This document shows positions 1 through 8,166 of a stretch of 64,000 nucleotides of DNA, piece after piece. The translations under genes were made by a program, and so were the position numbers. This DNA comes from Ureibacillus terrenus (GTDB lineage Bacteria; Bacillota; Bacilli; Bacillales_A; Planococcaceae), in assembly GCF_006569205.1 (NCBI RefSeq), contig NZ_VIGD01000006.1, forward strand, positions 1 through 64,000, written 5' to 3'. The first letter of the stretch is position 1. Every line of letters begins with the position of its first letter. Below the pieces are notes generated by a model. It had not been told where the DNA came from. It worked only from the letters and a program-made list of their open reading frames with translations, and made no database searches.

Positions 1-115
1 CACCCGTCCGCCGCTAACCTCATAAAAAGCAAGCTTCCTATGAGGTCCGCTCGACTTGCATGTATTAGGCACGCCGCCAGCGTTCGTCCTGAGCCAGGAT
101 CAAACTCTCCAAAAA
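1..115 (-). rRNA. 16S ribosomal RNA, 5' end (partial)
   Basis: Read on the minus strand, this is the start of a bacterial small-subunit rRNA. It contains AGAGTTTGATCCTGGCTCAG, then GACGAACGCTGGCGGCG and GCCTAATACATGCAAGTCG. The mature 5' end is placed near 115 by comparison with E. coli numbering. The gene continues beyond the left edge, so only about 115 of roughly 1550 bases are present. The first variable helix followed by GGTTAGCGGCGGACGGGTG looks like Planococcaceae, but such a short segment gives only weak taxonomic evidence. Confidence 0.97.
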
Positions 116-243
116 GAATTTGATTTCGCTCAAATTGTTTGTCCGAATCCGGTCCGCCAACGAGGGTTGGTAGACCGTAATCAGCGCGTCTGTTGTTCAG
201 TTTTCAAGGTTCATTTATAACCTTCTTTTTTAGCGACCTTTTC
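116..243 (-). promoter_or_regulatory. rrn leader with boxA-like element
   Basis: This is the transcribed leader between the rrn promoters and the 16S start. On the minus strand it carries TTGAAAACTGAACAACA (191-207), the leader motif usual before Bacillales 16S genes and part of the antitermination/processing region. There is no credible protein gene here; the 79-residue open frame on the plus strand is AT-rich and unlike a protein. Confidence 0.6.
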
Positions 244-272
244 AATATAACACATCAGGTCGTTTGTGTCAA
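244..272 (-). promoter_or_regulatory. rrn promoter P2
   Basis: On the minus strand there is a perfect -35 box TTGACA (267-272), a 17-base spacer and a -10 box TATATT (244-249). The sequence downstream of the -10 (GGTCGCTAAA) is echoed at the other rrn promoter. Tandem strong sigma-A promoters are normal for Bacillus rrn operons. Confidence 0.75.
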
Positions 273-339
273 CAACATTTTTATTAAATATTATTTAACT
301 ATAATTTATTGTTTGTTTCATCGTTTAGCGACGTTAATT

Positions 340-369
340 ATAATACATCAGCTGATTATGGAATGTCAA
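340..369 (-). promoter_or_regulatory. rrn promoter P1
   Basis: On the minus strand there is -35 TTGACA (364-369), an 18-base spacer and TATTAT (340-345), with TATAAT overlapping at 337-342. The -10 surroundings (CTGATGTATTATAAT) resemble those of P2 (CTGATGTGTTATATT), so the two promoters look like copies of one module about 97 bases apart. Confidence 0.7.
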
Positions 370-454
370 CACTTTTTTAGCGAAAAAATTTCGAGGAAAA
401 ATATGTATTTAACCTCGAAAACGTTTCAATGAATCCAACACTTCTGAATTCGCA

Positions 455-1348
455 TTATTTGATTAAATCATGGTTATGAACATTCACATTTGCTCGATAA
501 AGTCTATGATCAATAGATTCGTTTTTGGACTTCATCCGTTCAATTATAATATATCCTTTTTCAATTAAAAATTCAATGAAAAGCTCCAATTCTACTGAAT
601 AATATTTAAGTTCATGATGGTTATGTAAATCCTGAATCGTCCAAAGCTCTTTTGATTGCAAGACTTCCATTATATGCTGAGAACATGATTGGATTTTGGA
701 ATTCATGGAAAATTCAATCGCAAGAAACAGCAGTTCCAATCTTTTCTCAAGGGTTTCCCTGCTTGTTACCAGCTCTTCGTATAATTTGTAAATGGATGGT
801 TCTATTTTCTTCACTTGTGACCAGACCGTTACTTCAGGGTATAAACCGCTTTCGATGATTGACAATCTGGCCAAGTATTGAAGGGATTTTACTACATGAA
901 GATATGCATCTAAATGATCGCCCCGCTGAAAAAACTCTTTTCCTTCGGTATAGCTTCTTAATAATTTCGCAAATTGCACGCCCGCTTTAATCTTTCTTCC
1001 ATAAAACGAGAAATCTTCCAATGTCTTCTTCAAGTTTGTCAGATATTCATTTCGCTCAAACAAAACTTTTCCATGAAAAACCCAGTCCACAATCCTGCGG
1101 TTTTTTCCTATATAAATCCACTTATTCAATAATTGTTCGGTAATAATATGCATGGCCACTTTTTGATCCTCATAGCAATAATGCTTTGTAAAAATCGGCA
1201 ATTCGGCCTCTTTGACTATGATTAGCAAAATAGTATCGAATGTGTCTGTTAAATTGATTTGATCTTCCCTTTTATTGACAAGTATAACCCCCAAAGTCTC
1301 CGGTTGGCTTGCACGTTCTTGATATATGGAACGCAAAATATAGTCCAT
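455..1348 (-). CDS. ygxA: YgxA-type nucleotidyltransferase-like protein
   Basis: A 297-residue soluble protein matching the length and chromosomal place of B. subtilis YgxA, next to an rrn operon and divergent from ygzB. The N-terminal half, with many acidic and aromatic residues, resembles the nucleotidyltransferase-like fold given to this family. The C-terminal part (about 230-290, with ELFIEFLIEKGYIII) looks like a winged-helix segment. No enzymatic activity is established for the family as far as I know. It reads toward the rrn promoters and ends about 85 bases upstream of P1. Identification rests on synteny and general sequence character. Confidence 0.8.
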   Translation of the reverse strand: MDYILRSIYQERASQPETLGVILVNKREDQINLTDTFDTILLIIVKEAELPIFTKHYCYEDQKVAMHIITEQLLNKWIYIGKNRRIVDWVFHGKVLFERNEYLTNLKKTLEDFSFYGRKIKAGVQFAKLLRSYTEGKEFFQRGDHLDAYLHVVKSLQYLARLSIIESGLYPEVTVWSQVKKIEPSIYKLYEELVTSRETLEKRLELLFLAIEFSMNSKIQSCSQHIMEVLQSKELWTIQDLHNHHELKYYSVELELFIEFLIEKGYIIIERMKSKNESIDHRLYRANVNVHNHDLIK

Positions 1349-1479
1349 GTATAGTCCTCCTATTCACCAATTCCGATATTCTCTTTCGACACCGGAAAAA
1401 AGAATCCTTCTTTTTTTCTTTTTATTTCTCATTGCCCATGTCTATGTTATATTAATATCAAGATTAGGAGGGCGCTTTC

Positions 1480-1848
1480 ATGAAAAAGAAATATACCAGC
1501 AAAATTAATAAAATTCGTTCCTTCGCACTTGCATTAATTTTTGTCGGATTTATTGTCATGTATGGTGCCGTTTTTTTCAAAAATAATGTTGTCCTTGTGC
1601 TGATTTTTATGGGATTAGGATTATTATGCATCATTGCCAGCACCATTGTTTATCTTTGGATCGGCATGTTGTCCACCCGGGCAGTAAAAGTGATTTGCCC
1701 AAATTGCGGAAAACAGACAAAAATGTTGGGCCGGGTAGATATGTGCATGCATTGCAATGAGCCATTGACTTTAGATCCGAATTTGGAAGGAAAAGAATTC
1801 AGTGAAGAATACAACAGGAAATTGAAGAATAATAATCAAAAAATATGA
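1480..1848 (+). CDS. ygzB: YgzB family membrane protein
   Basis: A 122-residue protein with two hydrophobic segments (about 14-34 and 38-60), then a cytoplasmic tail with two CxxC-type pairs (CPNCGK and CMHC) that look like a small zinc ribbon. An AGGAGG site sits about 8 bases before the ATG. Its position between ygxA and perR matches B. subtilis ygzB. Function is unknown; the metal-binding reading comes from the cysteine spacing only. Confidence 0.85.
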   Translation: MKKKYTSKINKIRSFALALIFVGFIVMYGAVFFKNNVVLVLIFMGLGLLCIIASTIVYLWIGMLSTRAVKVICPNCGKQTKMLGRVDMCMHCNEPLTLDPNLEGKEFSEEYNRKLKNNNQKI

Positions 1849-1877
1849 GTAGGAAAACGATTTTTCCTACTCATATT
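1842..1877 (+). terminator. Intrinsic terminator of ygzB
   Basis: A near-perfect inverted repeat, AATATGAGTAGGAAAA and its complement around a 4-base loop, overlaps the ygzB stop codon. It is followed by an AT-rich stretch. Confidence 0.75.
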
Positions 1878-1985
1878 ATTTATAGGTTCCCGGAATTATA
1901 TCCCTGAACCCCGATACCTGCACTTAAGGTTATCAAAGACGGCAACTGAAATCCATACTGCTTTCGACATAAGCCTTTATACATG

Positions 1986-2022
1986 CAAAAAAACCCAGCA
2001 ACATACGTTACTTGGGTTTTTA
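1986..2022 (-). terminator. Intrinsic terminator of perR
   Basis: On the minus strand, just after the perR stop, AAACCCA pairs with TGGGTTT around a 15-base loop and is followed by a run of T. Confidence 0.75.
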
Positions 2023-2475
2023 TTATAGCACTTGTTTATTTTTTTGTTCTTGTTCTAGACAGTCAGGGCAAGTTCCGTAAACTTCAAGGCGGTGAGAATT
2101 AACTTTATATCCGGTAACATGAGATGCAAATTGCTCGACCTCTTTTAAAGCTGGATAGTGGAAATCTGTAATTTTGCCGCACTTTTCGCAAATCATATGG
2201 TAATGATCGTTCGTTACGAAATCAAAACGGCTTGCCGCATCGCCGTAGGTTAACTCCTTCACTAAACCAGCTTCGCGAAATACGCGCAAGTTGTTATATA
2301 CAGTCGCAACACTCATGTTTGGAAATTTGCCTTCCAAAGATTTATATATTTCATCAGCTGTTGGATGTGACATTGAATTAATTAAATATTCCAAAATAGC
2401 ATGACGTTGTGGGGTAATTCTTACGCCTGTTGCCTTTAACGTGTCTAGAGCATTTTTTAGATGCACTTCTGACAT
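2023..2475 (-). CDS. perR: Peroxide-responsive repressor PerR
   Basis: A 150-residue Fur-family repressor that senses hydrogen peroxide through iron-catalysed histidine oxidation. It has an N-terminal winged helix ([17 protein letters not shown], with [15 protein letters not shown] as recognition region). The [12 protein letters not shown] and CPDCLEQ segments supply the two CxxC pairs of the structural zinc site, and DFHYP carries regulatory metal ligands. The longer frame starts ten codons upstream; the ATG at 2475 is chosen because GAGGTG lies 7 bases before it and the protein then matches PerR length. A PerR box in its own promoter implies autoregulation. Confidence 0.95.
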   Translation of the reverse strand: MSEVHLKNALDTLKATGVRITPQRHAILEYLINSMSHPTADEIYKSLEGKFPNMSVATVYNNLRVFREAGLVKELTYGDAASRFDFVTNDHYHMICEKCGKITDFHYPALKEVEQFASHVTGYKVNSHRLEVYGTCPDCLEQEQKNKQVL

Positions 2476-2506
2476 CGTCATGCACCTCTTTCCAATCATT
2501 ATCATT

Positions 2507-2521
2507 TTATAATTGTTATAA
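2507..2521 (-). promoter_or_regulatory. PerR box (autoregulation of perR)
   Basis: TTATAATTGTTATAA matches the PerR consensus TTATAATNATTATAA at all but one specified base. It lies immediately downstream of the perR -10 box, over the predicted transcription start. Confidence 0.85.
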
Positions 2522-2523
2522 AT

Positions 2524-2552
2524 AGTGTACCCAATTATTTAATAATCGTCAA
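2524..2552 (-). promoter_or_regulatory. perR promoter
   Basis: Minus-strand -35 TTGACG (2547-2552), a 17-base spacer and -10 TACACT (2524-2529), with the PerR box directly after it. Confidence 0.65.
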
Positions 2553-2668
2553 CTTTCAGACATATTTAAAGCAATATGCAATAATATAATTCTCTCAAAA
2601 AACATTTCCTGCATTCAATATATTAATTGTGAAGATTTTTTTACATGGAAACAAACCCATTCTTCAAA

Positions 2669-3613
2669 TTAATATCCTCTTAAAATGTCCATTTTATTTT
2701 CGAGATCCCTTTCGCCTTTCATCCATTTTCTTAAGCTCGGTTTGAAAATTTCGAAGCTGCGTTCCAAATATCTTGAAGAACGGCTTGAAATATGCGGAGA
2801 AATCGTGACATTATCCAAATCCCACAGTTTTGAGTCGGCAGGCAGCGGCTCTGTTTCATAAACATCCAGCACCGCATGGAAAATTTTTCTTTCTTCCAGG
2901 GCCCTGATCAAATCTTCCGTTTTAACCAAGTCGCCTCGTCCAAAATTCATAAAAATGCAGCTTTCCTTCATCAATGCGAAATGTTCGTAAGTCAGCAAAT
3001 ATCTCGTTTCTTTTGTGCTAGGCAAAATGGAAATGACAACATCCGCTTTCGGCAGCAACTCTTCAAGCTTGTCCATGGTATGGGTTTCATTCATGTAAGG
3101 CGCGCTTTCTCCGCTCCGGTTGAGCCCGATTGTGTAGACTTCGAAGGCCTGGAGCATTCTGCCGACCTCGCTGCCAATCGCTCCCGGACCTAAAATCAAA
3201 GCGGTGGAACCATTTAATTCATATAATTTCGTCTTCTGATTCCAAGTTTTTTCTTGCTGATTTTTATAGATGAACGGCAAAGCCCTTTTAATGGACAGGA
3301 GATGGGCCAAAATCGATTCTGCCATCGGCTTTTTATGTATGCCGCGCACATTGGAGACGATGATCCCCCTCTCGGCGATCGCCTGTGCCGGCATTTTTTC
3401 AATTCCTGCCGAAGCCACAAAAATCCATTCGACTTTTTCGGCAATTTTGATTTTCTCTTCGTCCAAATCTTCTCCGTACGTTACGATCACTTCCGCTTTG
3501 GCCAATTCTTCTGCGTCTATTTTTTTATGGAACACAAAATCCACTTCCGGGAAATCCCTCAGCAAAGATTCTTTTAAATCCGGTCTTGGATCAAATGTGA
3601 AATAAACCCGCAT
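2669..3613 (-). CDS. D-2-hydroxyacid dehydrogenase, NAD-binding
   Basis: A 314-residue member of the family that includes D-3-phosphoglycerate and D-lactate dehydrogenases. The Rossmann motif GPGAIG is at 142-147. The catalytic triad is visible as Arg226 (FGRGD), Glu255 (VYETEPLP) and His274 (SPHISS). The substrate cannot be read from sequence, and the protein lacks the C-terminal ACT domain of many SerA enzymes. It lies between bcp and perR on the same strand, 5 bases after bcp, so the two are probably co-transcribed. This gene is not part of the usual B. subtilis order here. Confidence 0.88.
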   Translation of the reverse strand: MRVYFTFDPRPDLKESLLRDFPEVDFVFHKKIDAEELAKAEVIVTYGEDLDEEKIKIAEKVEWIFVASAGIEKMPAQAIAERGIIVSNVRGIHKKPMAESILAHLLSIKRALPFIYKNQQEKTWNQKTKLYELNGSTALILGPGAIGSEVGRMLQAFEVYTIGLNRSGESAPYMNETHTMDKLEELLPKADVVISILPSTKETRYLLTYEHFALMKESCIFMNFGRGDLVKTEDLIRALEERKIFHAVLDVYETEPLPADSKLWDLDNVTISPHISSRSSRYLERSFEIFKPSLRKWMKGERDLENKMDILRGY

Positions 3614-3618
3614 ATCTC

Positions 3619-4095
3619 TTATTCCCCTTCCAATTCACGCAAATAATTTAACACTTCCTGGATATGATTTTTGACGCGGACCTTTCTCCATTCCTTCAAA
3701 ACAATCCCGTTTTCATCAATTAAAAAGGTGGAACGTTCAATGCCCATATATTCTTTGCCGTAATTCTTCTTTAACACCCATACCCCGTATTTTTGGCATA
3801 CTTCGTGATCTTCGTCCACCAATAACGAGAATGGCAAATCGTATTTTTCAATAAACTTTTTATGCCGTTCCGCCGAATCCCCGCTCACGCCCAATATCAC
3901 GGCATTCAAATCCGCAAAGGACTCATAGCTGTCGCGGAAATCACAGGCCTCCGTCGTACAGCCCGGCGTCATATCTTTAGGGTAAAAATACAGGATGACT
4001 TTCTTTCCACGAAAATCACTTAAGCTGACCTGCTCCCCGTTTTCATTTTGCAATGTAAAATCTGGCGCTTGTTTGTTCACTAATGTTTCACTCAT
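3619..4095 (-). CDS. bcp: Thioredoxin-dependent thiol peroxidase (BCP-type peroxiredoxin)
   Basis: A 158-residue peroxiredoxin that reduces hydrogen peroxide and organic hydroperoxides with thioredoxin. The motif DMTPGCTTEAC carries the peroxidatic Cys46 and resolving Cys51. The start at 4095 (MSETLVNKQAPDF) is preceded by GGGAGGAA; the frame extends 17 codons upstream without family similarity. It corresponds to B. subtilis ygaF and sits near perR, in keeping with oxidative-stress defence. I see no convincing PerR box in the short gap to hemL. Confidence 0.93.
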   Translation of the reverse strand: MSETLVNKQAPDFTLQNENGEQVSLSDFRGKKVILYFYPKDMTPGCTTEACDFRDSYESFADLNAVILGVSGDSAERHKKFIEKYDLPFSLLVDEDHEVCQKYGVWVLKKNYGKEYMGIERSTFLIDENGIVLKEWRKVRVKNHIQEVLNYLRELEGE

Positions 4096-4149
4096 AAAAA
4101 ATTCCTCCCTTTTGTCTATCCTACAGGACAAGGGAAATTGTTTCAAATT

Positions 4150-4170
4150 CTTTGGCGTAATATACCAAAG
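4150..4170. promoter_or_regulatory. Inverted repeat in the bcp-hemL divergent gap
   Basis: CTTTGG and CCAAAG flank a 9-base centre containing TATA, between the divergent bcp and hemL starts. The TATACC inside it could be the hemL -10, with TTGTTT 17 bases upstream. It could be an operator, but no known regulator consensus fits. Confidence 0.3.
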
Positions 4171-4212
4171 AAGGATAAAATAAAACTGAAATTATAAAAT
4201 GGAGGCAATACG

Positions 4213-5502
4213 ATGAATCACACAAGATCCGAAGAAATTTACCAGGAAGCGCTAAAACATATCGTCGGGGGGGTCAACAGCCCTTCCCGCTCCTATAAAG
4301 CGGTTGGCGGCGGAGCGCCTGTCGTCATGGCGAAAGGAAAAGGCCCATATTTTTGGGATGTGGACGGGAACCGCTACATCGACTATCTTGCCGGATACGG
4401 CCCAATTATTACAGGTTTTGGACATCCGCACATCGCAAAAGCCATTAAACTGGCTGCCGACACTGGAGTGCTTTTCGGTACACCAACCGAGCACGAGGTA
4501 AAGTTTGCGAAGATGTTAAAAGCTGCGATTCCATCGTTGGACAAAGTAAGATTCACAAACTCAGGGACGGAAGCGGTCATGACGACGGTCCGTGTAGCCC
4601 GCGCCTTTACCGGACGGACAAAAATCGTTAAATTTGAAGGGTGCTACCATGGACATTTCGACCAAGTATTAGTGGCTGCAGGATCCGGCCCGGCAACCCT
4701 TGGTTCACCGGATTCAGCCGGTGTTCCGCAAACGGTGGCAACCGAGGTCATTACCGTTCCGTATAACGACACAGAACACTTGCAACTTGCAATGGAAAAA
4801 TGGGGAGAAGAAGTTGCCGCCATTCTCGTTGAGCCAATCGTCGGAAACTTTGGCATGGTCATGCCAAAACCAGGATTTTTGGAATATATCCATAAAGTTG
4901 CCAAAGAATACGGAGCCCTTGTTATATATGATGAAGTGATCACCGCTTTCCGCTTCCATTATGGCGGCGCCCAGGATATGCTCGGGCTTACCCCGGATTT
5001 AACGGCAATGGGCAAAATTATCGGCGGCGGCCTGCCAATCGGCGCATACGGAGGCCGAAAAGAAATTATGGATTTCGTCGCTCCATTGGGTCCTGCTTAC
5101 CAAGCGGGAACAATGGCGGGCAACCCGGCGTCCATGCTTGCAGGCATTGCCTGCTTGGAAGTGCTGCAAACACCAGGCGTTTATGAAGAAATGGACCGTC
5201 TGGGGGCAATGCTTGAAAAAGGGATTCTCGAAGCCGCGGAAAGACATGGCATTACGGTCACTGTCAACCGTATAAAAGGTGCGTTGACGGTTTACTTTAC
5301 AGACCAAAAAGTGGAAAATTATAGACAAGCGGAGCAATCCGACGGCGAAATGTTTGCGCGTTTCTTTAAATTGATGCTCTCTAAAGGCATCAACCTCGCT
5401 CCTTCCAAATATGAAGCCTGGTTCTTGACAACCGAACATAAAGAAGAAGATATTCTCGAAACAATTGATGCGGTGGATTATGCCTTTTCAAAATTAAAAT
5501 AA
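4213..5502 (+). CDS. hemL: Glutamate-1-semialdehyde 2,1-aminomutase
   Basis: A 429-residue class III aminotransferase-fold enzyme that converts glutamate-1-semialdehyde to 5-aminolevulinate, the first dedicated tetrapyrrole precursor, using PLP or PMP. The N-terminal [10 protein letters not shown] and the PLP lysine Lys268 in [12 protein letters not shown] are clear. A GGAGG site precedes the ATG. By position it is equivalent to the B. subtilis gsaB paralogue rather than the hemL of the hemAXCDBL cluster, so a second copy may exist elsewhere. It diverges from bcp. Confidence 0.95.
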   Translation: MNHTRSEEIYQEALKHIVGGVNSPSRSYKAVGGGAPVVMAKGKGPYFWDVDGNRYIDYLAGYGPIITGFGHPHIAKAIKLAADTGVLFGTPTEHEVKFAKMLKAAIPSLDKVRFTNSGTEAVMTTVRVARAFTGRTKIVKFEGCYHGHFDQVLVAAGSGPATLGSPDSAGVPQTVATEVITVPYNDTEHLQLAMEKWGEEVAAILVEPIVGNFGMVMPKPGFLEYIHKVAKEYGALVIYDEVITAFRFHYGGAQDMLGLTPDLTAMGKIIGGGLPIGAYGGRKEIMDFVAPLGPAYQAGTMAGNPASMLAGIACLEVLQTPGVYEEMDRLGAMLEKGILEAAERHGITVTVNRIKGALTVYFTDQKVENYRQAEQSDGEMFARFFKLMLSKGINLAPSKYEAWFLTTEHKEEDILETIDAVDYAFSKLK

Positions 5503-5505
5503 TTA

Positions 5506-5555
5506 TGGAAGGTGTGGGATTCCTCACCGGAAGCAGGAATTCCACCTTTCCTTTA
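5506..5555 (+). terminator. Possible terminator after hemL
   Basis: GGAAGGTG..GGGATTCC pairs imperfectly with GGAATTCCACCTTTCC around a short loop. No clear T-run follows, so a weak terminator or processing stem is as likely. Confidence 0.35.
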
Positions 5556-5691
5556 TGGGAAAATTTAATGTTGAGCTAAACAGAAAATGACTATTGTGGG
5601 GGACTTTTGATTAAATGAGGTTTAAGTTGGGAAACAGTTTGAACGGTTTGATTATTGTATGTCCAATAAAGCGTAAAGTGGGGGCTTCACC

Positions 5692-6783
5692 ATGCAATTA
5701 GGCGCCCGGGTATTAAAAACTGGAGTTGCAATCGTCTTTGCGTTGTTTTTGGCTGAATTATTAAAACTCCCGTCTCCCGTATTTGCCGGAATCGCTGCAA
5801 TTTTCGCCATTCAGCCCTCCATATACCGCTCCTATTTGACGATTGTGGAACAAGTCCAAGGAAACCTGATTGGTGCGGTCGTTGCCATTTTGTTCGGGCT
5901 GTTTTTCGGCCATCATATTGTGGCCATCGGAATCGCAGCCATTCTCGTCATCGGCATCATGTTGAAACTAAAGTTAAATTCTTCGCTTTCATTGGCGCTG
6001 GTGACCCTTGTAGCCATCATGGTCTATGAAAGCGGCGATTTTTTGGTATTCAGCATCATCCGTTTTGCAACGGTGATGGTCGGCGTGTTTGCGGCGTTTA
6101 TCGTAAATATGGTCTTCCTGCCGCCGAGATATGAAGTAAAATTATTCAATTCGATCCTTTCGCTGCAGGACGATATCATCCGCTGGTCGAGGCTGGCAAT
6201 TCGCGGAGCTTCCGAACATGTATCAATGAAAAACGCTTTAAATAAATTCGAAAAAAGACTGTATGAAATTGAAAAGATGTATGATTTATACAAAGAGGAG
6301 CGGCAATACACCAAAAAGAAGAGGCACAGCCAAATGCGCAAGCTCGTTGTATACCGCCAAATGATTACCACAACGAAAAAAAGCTTCGAACTGCTTTCAA
6401 GGCTTCATAAGCATGAAAACGAAATCGCCCGCTTGCCCGAAACATTCCAAACGATGCTGCAAAAGCGGCTGGACTTCTTGTTGACATACCACGAGCAGCT
6501 ATTGTTGAAATATACAGGAAAACTCCGCCCGGAACATTCAAAATGGTCCGTGGATAAAAACCATTTAAACCGTTCAGAAGTCATGGAAAAATTGATCGAA
6601 CAAATCGCCATCGAAAAGCGGCGGGAAGGAGAAGAGGAATTTTCCAGCTACCATTTGTTCTATATTTTCTCCCGAATCCTGGATTACGAGGAAAACTTGG
6701 AGCACCTTGATACATTGATTGTTTCTTTCCGCAACTACCACAGCAAAGACCGAAATGTTGATTTGGAAGAAACGGTATATTAA
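5692..6783 (+). CDS. ygaE: Aromatic-acid exporter family membrane protein (UPF0421, YgaE)
   Basis: A 363-residue protein. The N-terminal 140 residues are strongly hydrophobic with about five to six membrane segments. They are followed by a charged, helical cytoplasmic domain (about 145-360) rich in Lys, Arg and Glu. This is the layout of the ArAE_1/UPF0421 family, related to half-size aromatic-acid exporters. Its place directly after hemL/gsaB matches B. subtilis ygaE. Substrate and role are unknown. Translation starts at the ATG after a G-rich site. Confidence 0.82.
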   Translation: MQLGARVLKTGVAIVFALFLAELLKLPSPVFAGIAAIFAIQPSIYRSYLTIVEQVQGNLIGAVVAILFGLFFGHHIVAIGIAAILVIGIMLKLKLNSSLSLALVTLVAIMVYESGDFLVFSIIRFATVMVGVFAAFIVNMVFLPPRYEVKLFNSILSLQDDIIRWSRLAIRGASEHVSMKNALNKFEKRLYEIEKMYDLYKEERQYTKKKRHSQMRKLVVYRQMITTTKKSFELLSRLHKHENEIARLPETFQTMLQKRLDFLLTYHEQLLLKYTGKLRPEHSKWSVDKNHLNRSEVMEKLIEQIAIEKRREGEEEFSSYHLFYIFSRILDYEENLEHLDTLIVSFRNYHSKDRNVDLEETVY

Positions 6784-6802
6784 TGGGGAACTTTAACAAA
6801 AG

Positions 6803-6836
6803 AGCGAAGGAGTCTTTTCTTCGCTTTTTTTTTTTT
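6803..6836 (+). terminator. Intrinsic terminator of ygaE
   Basis: AGCGAAG pairs with CTTCGCT across a 9-base loop and is followed by a run of about twelve T. Confidence 0.85.
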
Positions 6837-6900
6837 TGCCGTTTGAACATGAAGGGCGGGTGGCACGACTTGCCTGAACTGAAACCGCAAAGCCTAGGGA

Positions 6901-7998
6901 TCAGGAAGAATTTTTGATTATCGCTTCACATATACGATGGGCCGCATTCCCGTCGCCAAATACTTGCGGCCGGGGACAATTAAGGCAATCCAGTTTTCTT
7001 GATGTTGTTTCAATGATTGCTTGAATATGGATGGGACATAAACAATTCCATCCATTTTCCAAAGTCTCCACCCATTCCGTTTGGTCCCTCAAAGTCGTGC
7101 AAGGCGTCTGTAATAAAAAAGCTTCCTTTTGAAGGCCTCCGGAATCGGTAACTACCATATGGGCATTTTTGGTCAAGTACAGCATTAATAAATATCCCAC
7201 CGGTTTTATGACGATGGTGTTTTTAAAAGAGATGTCCAGTTTGTCAACGGATTTTTTTGTTCTTGGATGCAGCGGAACCAGTACAGGTTTATCCAGTTTC
7301 TCAAAAGCGGCAAAAATGGTTTCCAATTTCTTAAGATCATCCGTGTTTTCAGCGCGATGGACCGTCGCCAAATAATACTCTTTTTCTTTTAGAGATGGAA
7401 TGGATGGATTTTCGGCTTTCAACACATCCAGCCAAACACCATTTGAATAAAATCGATTCGAAATGCTGCTAAAACGGTTGACGGCATCCACCATAATATC
7501 CCCTGTCAAAAGGACACCTTCTGTAATCCCCTCCTTTTTCAAATTCTCCACGGCGGTTTTCGTCGGACAGAATAACAGGTCCGACAAATGATCCGTGAGT
7601 ATCCGGTTCTGTTCTTCCGGCATTCTCTTATTGTAGCTTCTTAATCCCGCTTCGACGTGAAAAATTGGAATATGCAATTTTCCGGCAGCCAACGCCCCCG
7701 CCAATGTGGAATTGGTATCGCCATATACAAGCACACCATCCGGCTTTTCGTTCAAAAGGACCTGTTCAATCTTTTCCAGCATCCTTCCCGTCTGGGCACC
7801 ATGGCTGCCGGAACCTACCCCCAAACAATAATCGGGTTTCGGGATTGAAAGCTCCCGAAAAAAAATATCCGACATATTTTGATCGTAATGCTGCCCGGTA
7901 TGAATCATGATTTCAACATGCCGCCTGCGGAATACATCCGAAAAAGGGGCAGCTTTAATGAACTGCGGCCGTGCACCTACGATGGTAATCAGCTTCAA
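6901..7998 (-). CDS. Non-hydrolysing UDP-sugar 2-epimerase (WbpI/WlbD-like)
   Basis: A 365-residue UDP-HexNAc 2-epimerase-fold protein. It begins KLITIVGARPQFIKAA, has HTGQHYDQNMSDIFF and GSGSHGAQTGRML, then YGDTNSTLAGALAA and HVEAGLRS. The GARPQFIKAA and SHGAQTGRML forms are typical of the WbpI/WlbD class acting on UDP-2,3-diacetamido-glucuronic acid, rather than housekeeping MnaA (usually GTRPEAIK). The TTG at 7998 is chosen because AAAGGCGG lies just upstream; an upstream TTG lacks such a site. It diverges from a glycosyltransferase. With the 28.9-34.3 kb genes it would supply a diacetamido-mannuronic acid precursor (inference). Confidence 0.85.
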   Translation of the reverse strand: MKLITIVGARPQFIKAAPFSDVFRRRHVEIMIHTGQHYDQNMSDIFFRELSIPKPDYCLGVGSGSHGAQTGRMLEKIEQVLLNEKPDGVLVYGDTNSTLAGALAAGKLHIPIFHVEAGLRSYNKRMPEEQNRILTDHLSDLLFCPTKTAVENLKKEGITEGVLLTGDIMVDAVNRFSSISNRFYSNGVWLDVLKAENPSIPSLKEKEYYLATVHRAENTDDLKKLETIFAAFEKLDKPVLVPLHPRTKKSVDKLDISFKNTIVIKPVGYLLMLYLTKNAHMVVTDSGGLQKEAFLLQTPCTTLRDQTEWVETLENGWNCLCPIHIQAIIETTSRKLDCLNCPRPQVFGDGNAAHRICEAIIKNSS

Positions 7999-8166
7999 CT
8001 CACATCCGCCTTTCAAAAAGAAGGTCGTAAACTATTTTATGTCTAGCGGCCAAAACCGTTACAATCTATTTAATTATCGGAAGAATGGGGAAATGAATCG
8101 GTTCATTCTGAAGCGAAGACATAGCATAAAATAGCGGAACTGAATTAATTTTTGGAGGAATCGAAA

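Noticed and set aside
193-432. 79-codon open frame on the plus strand
   Set aside because: Covers the rrn promoters and leader; Phe/Ile-rich composition only reflects AT-rich DNA.
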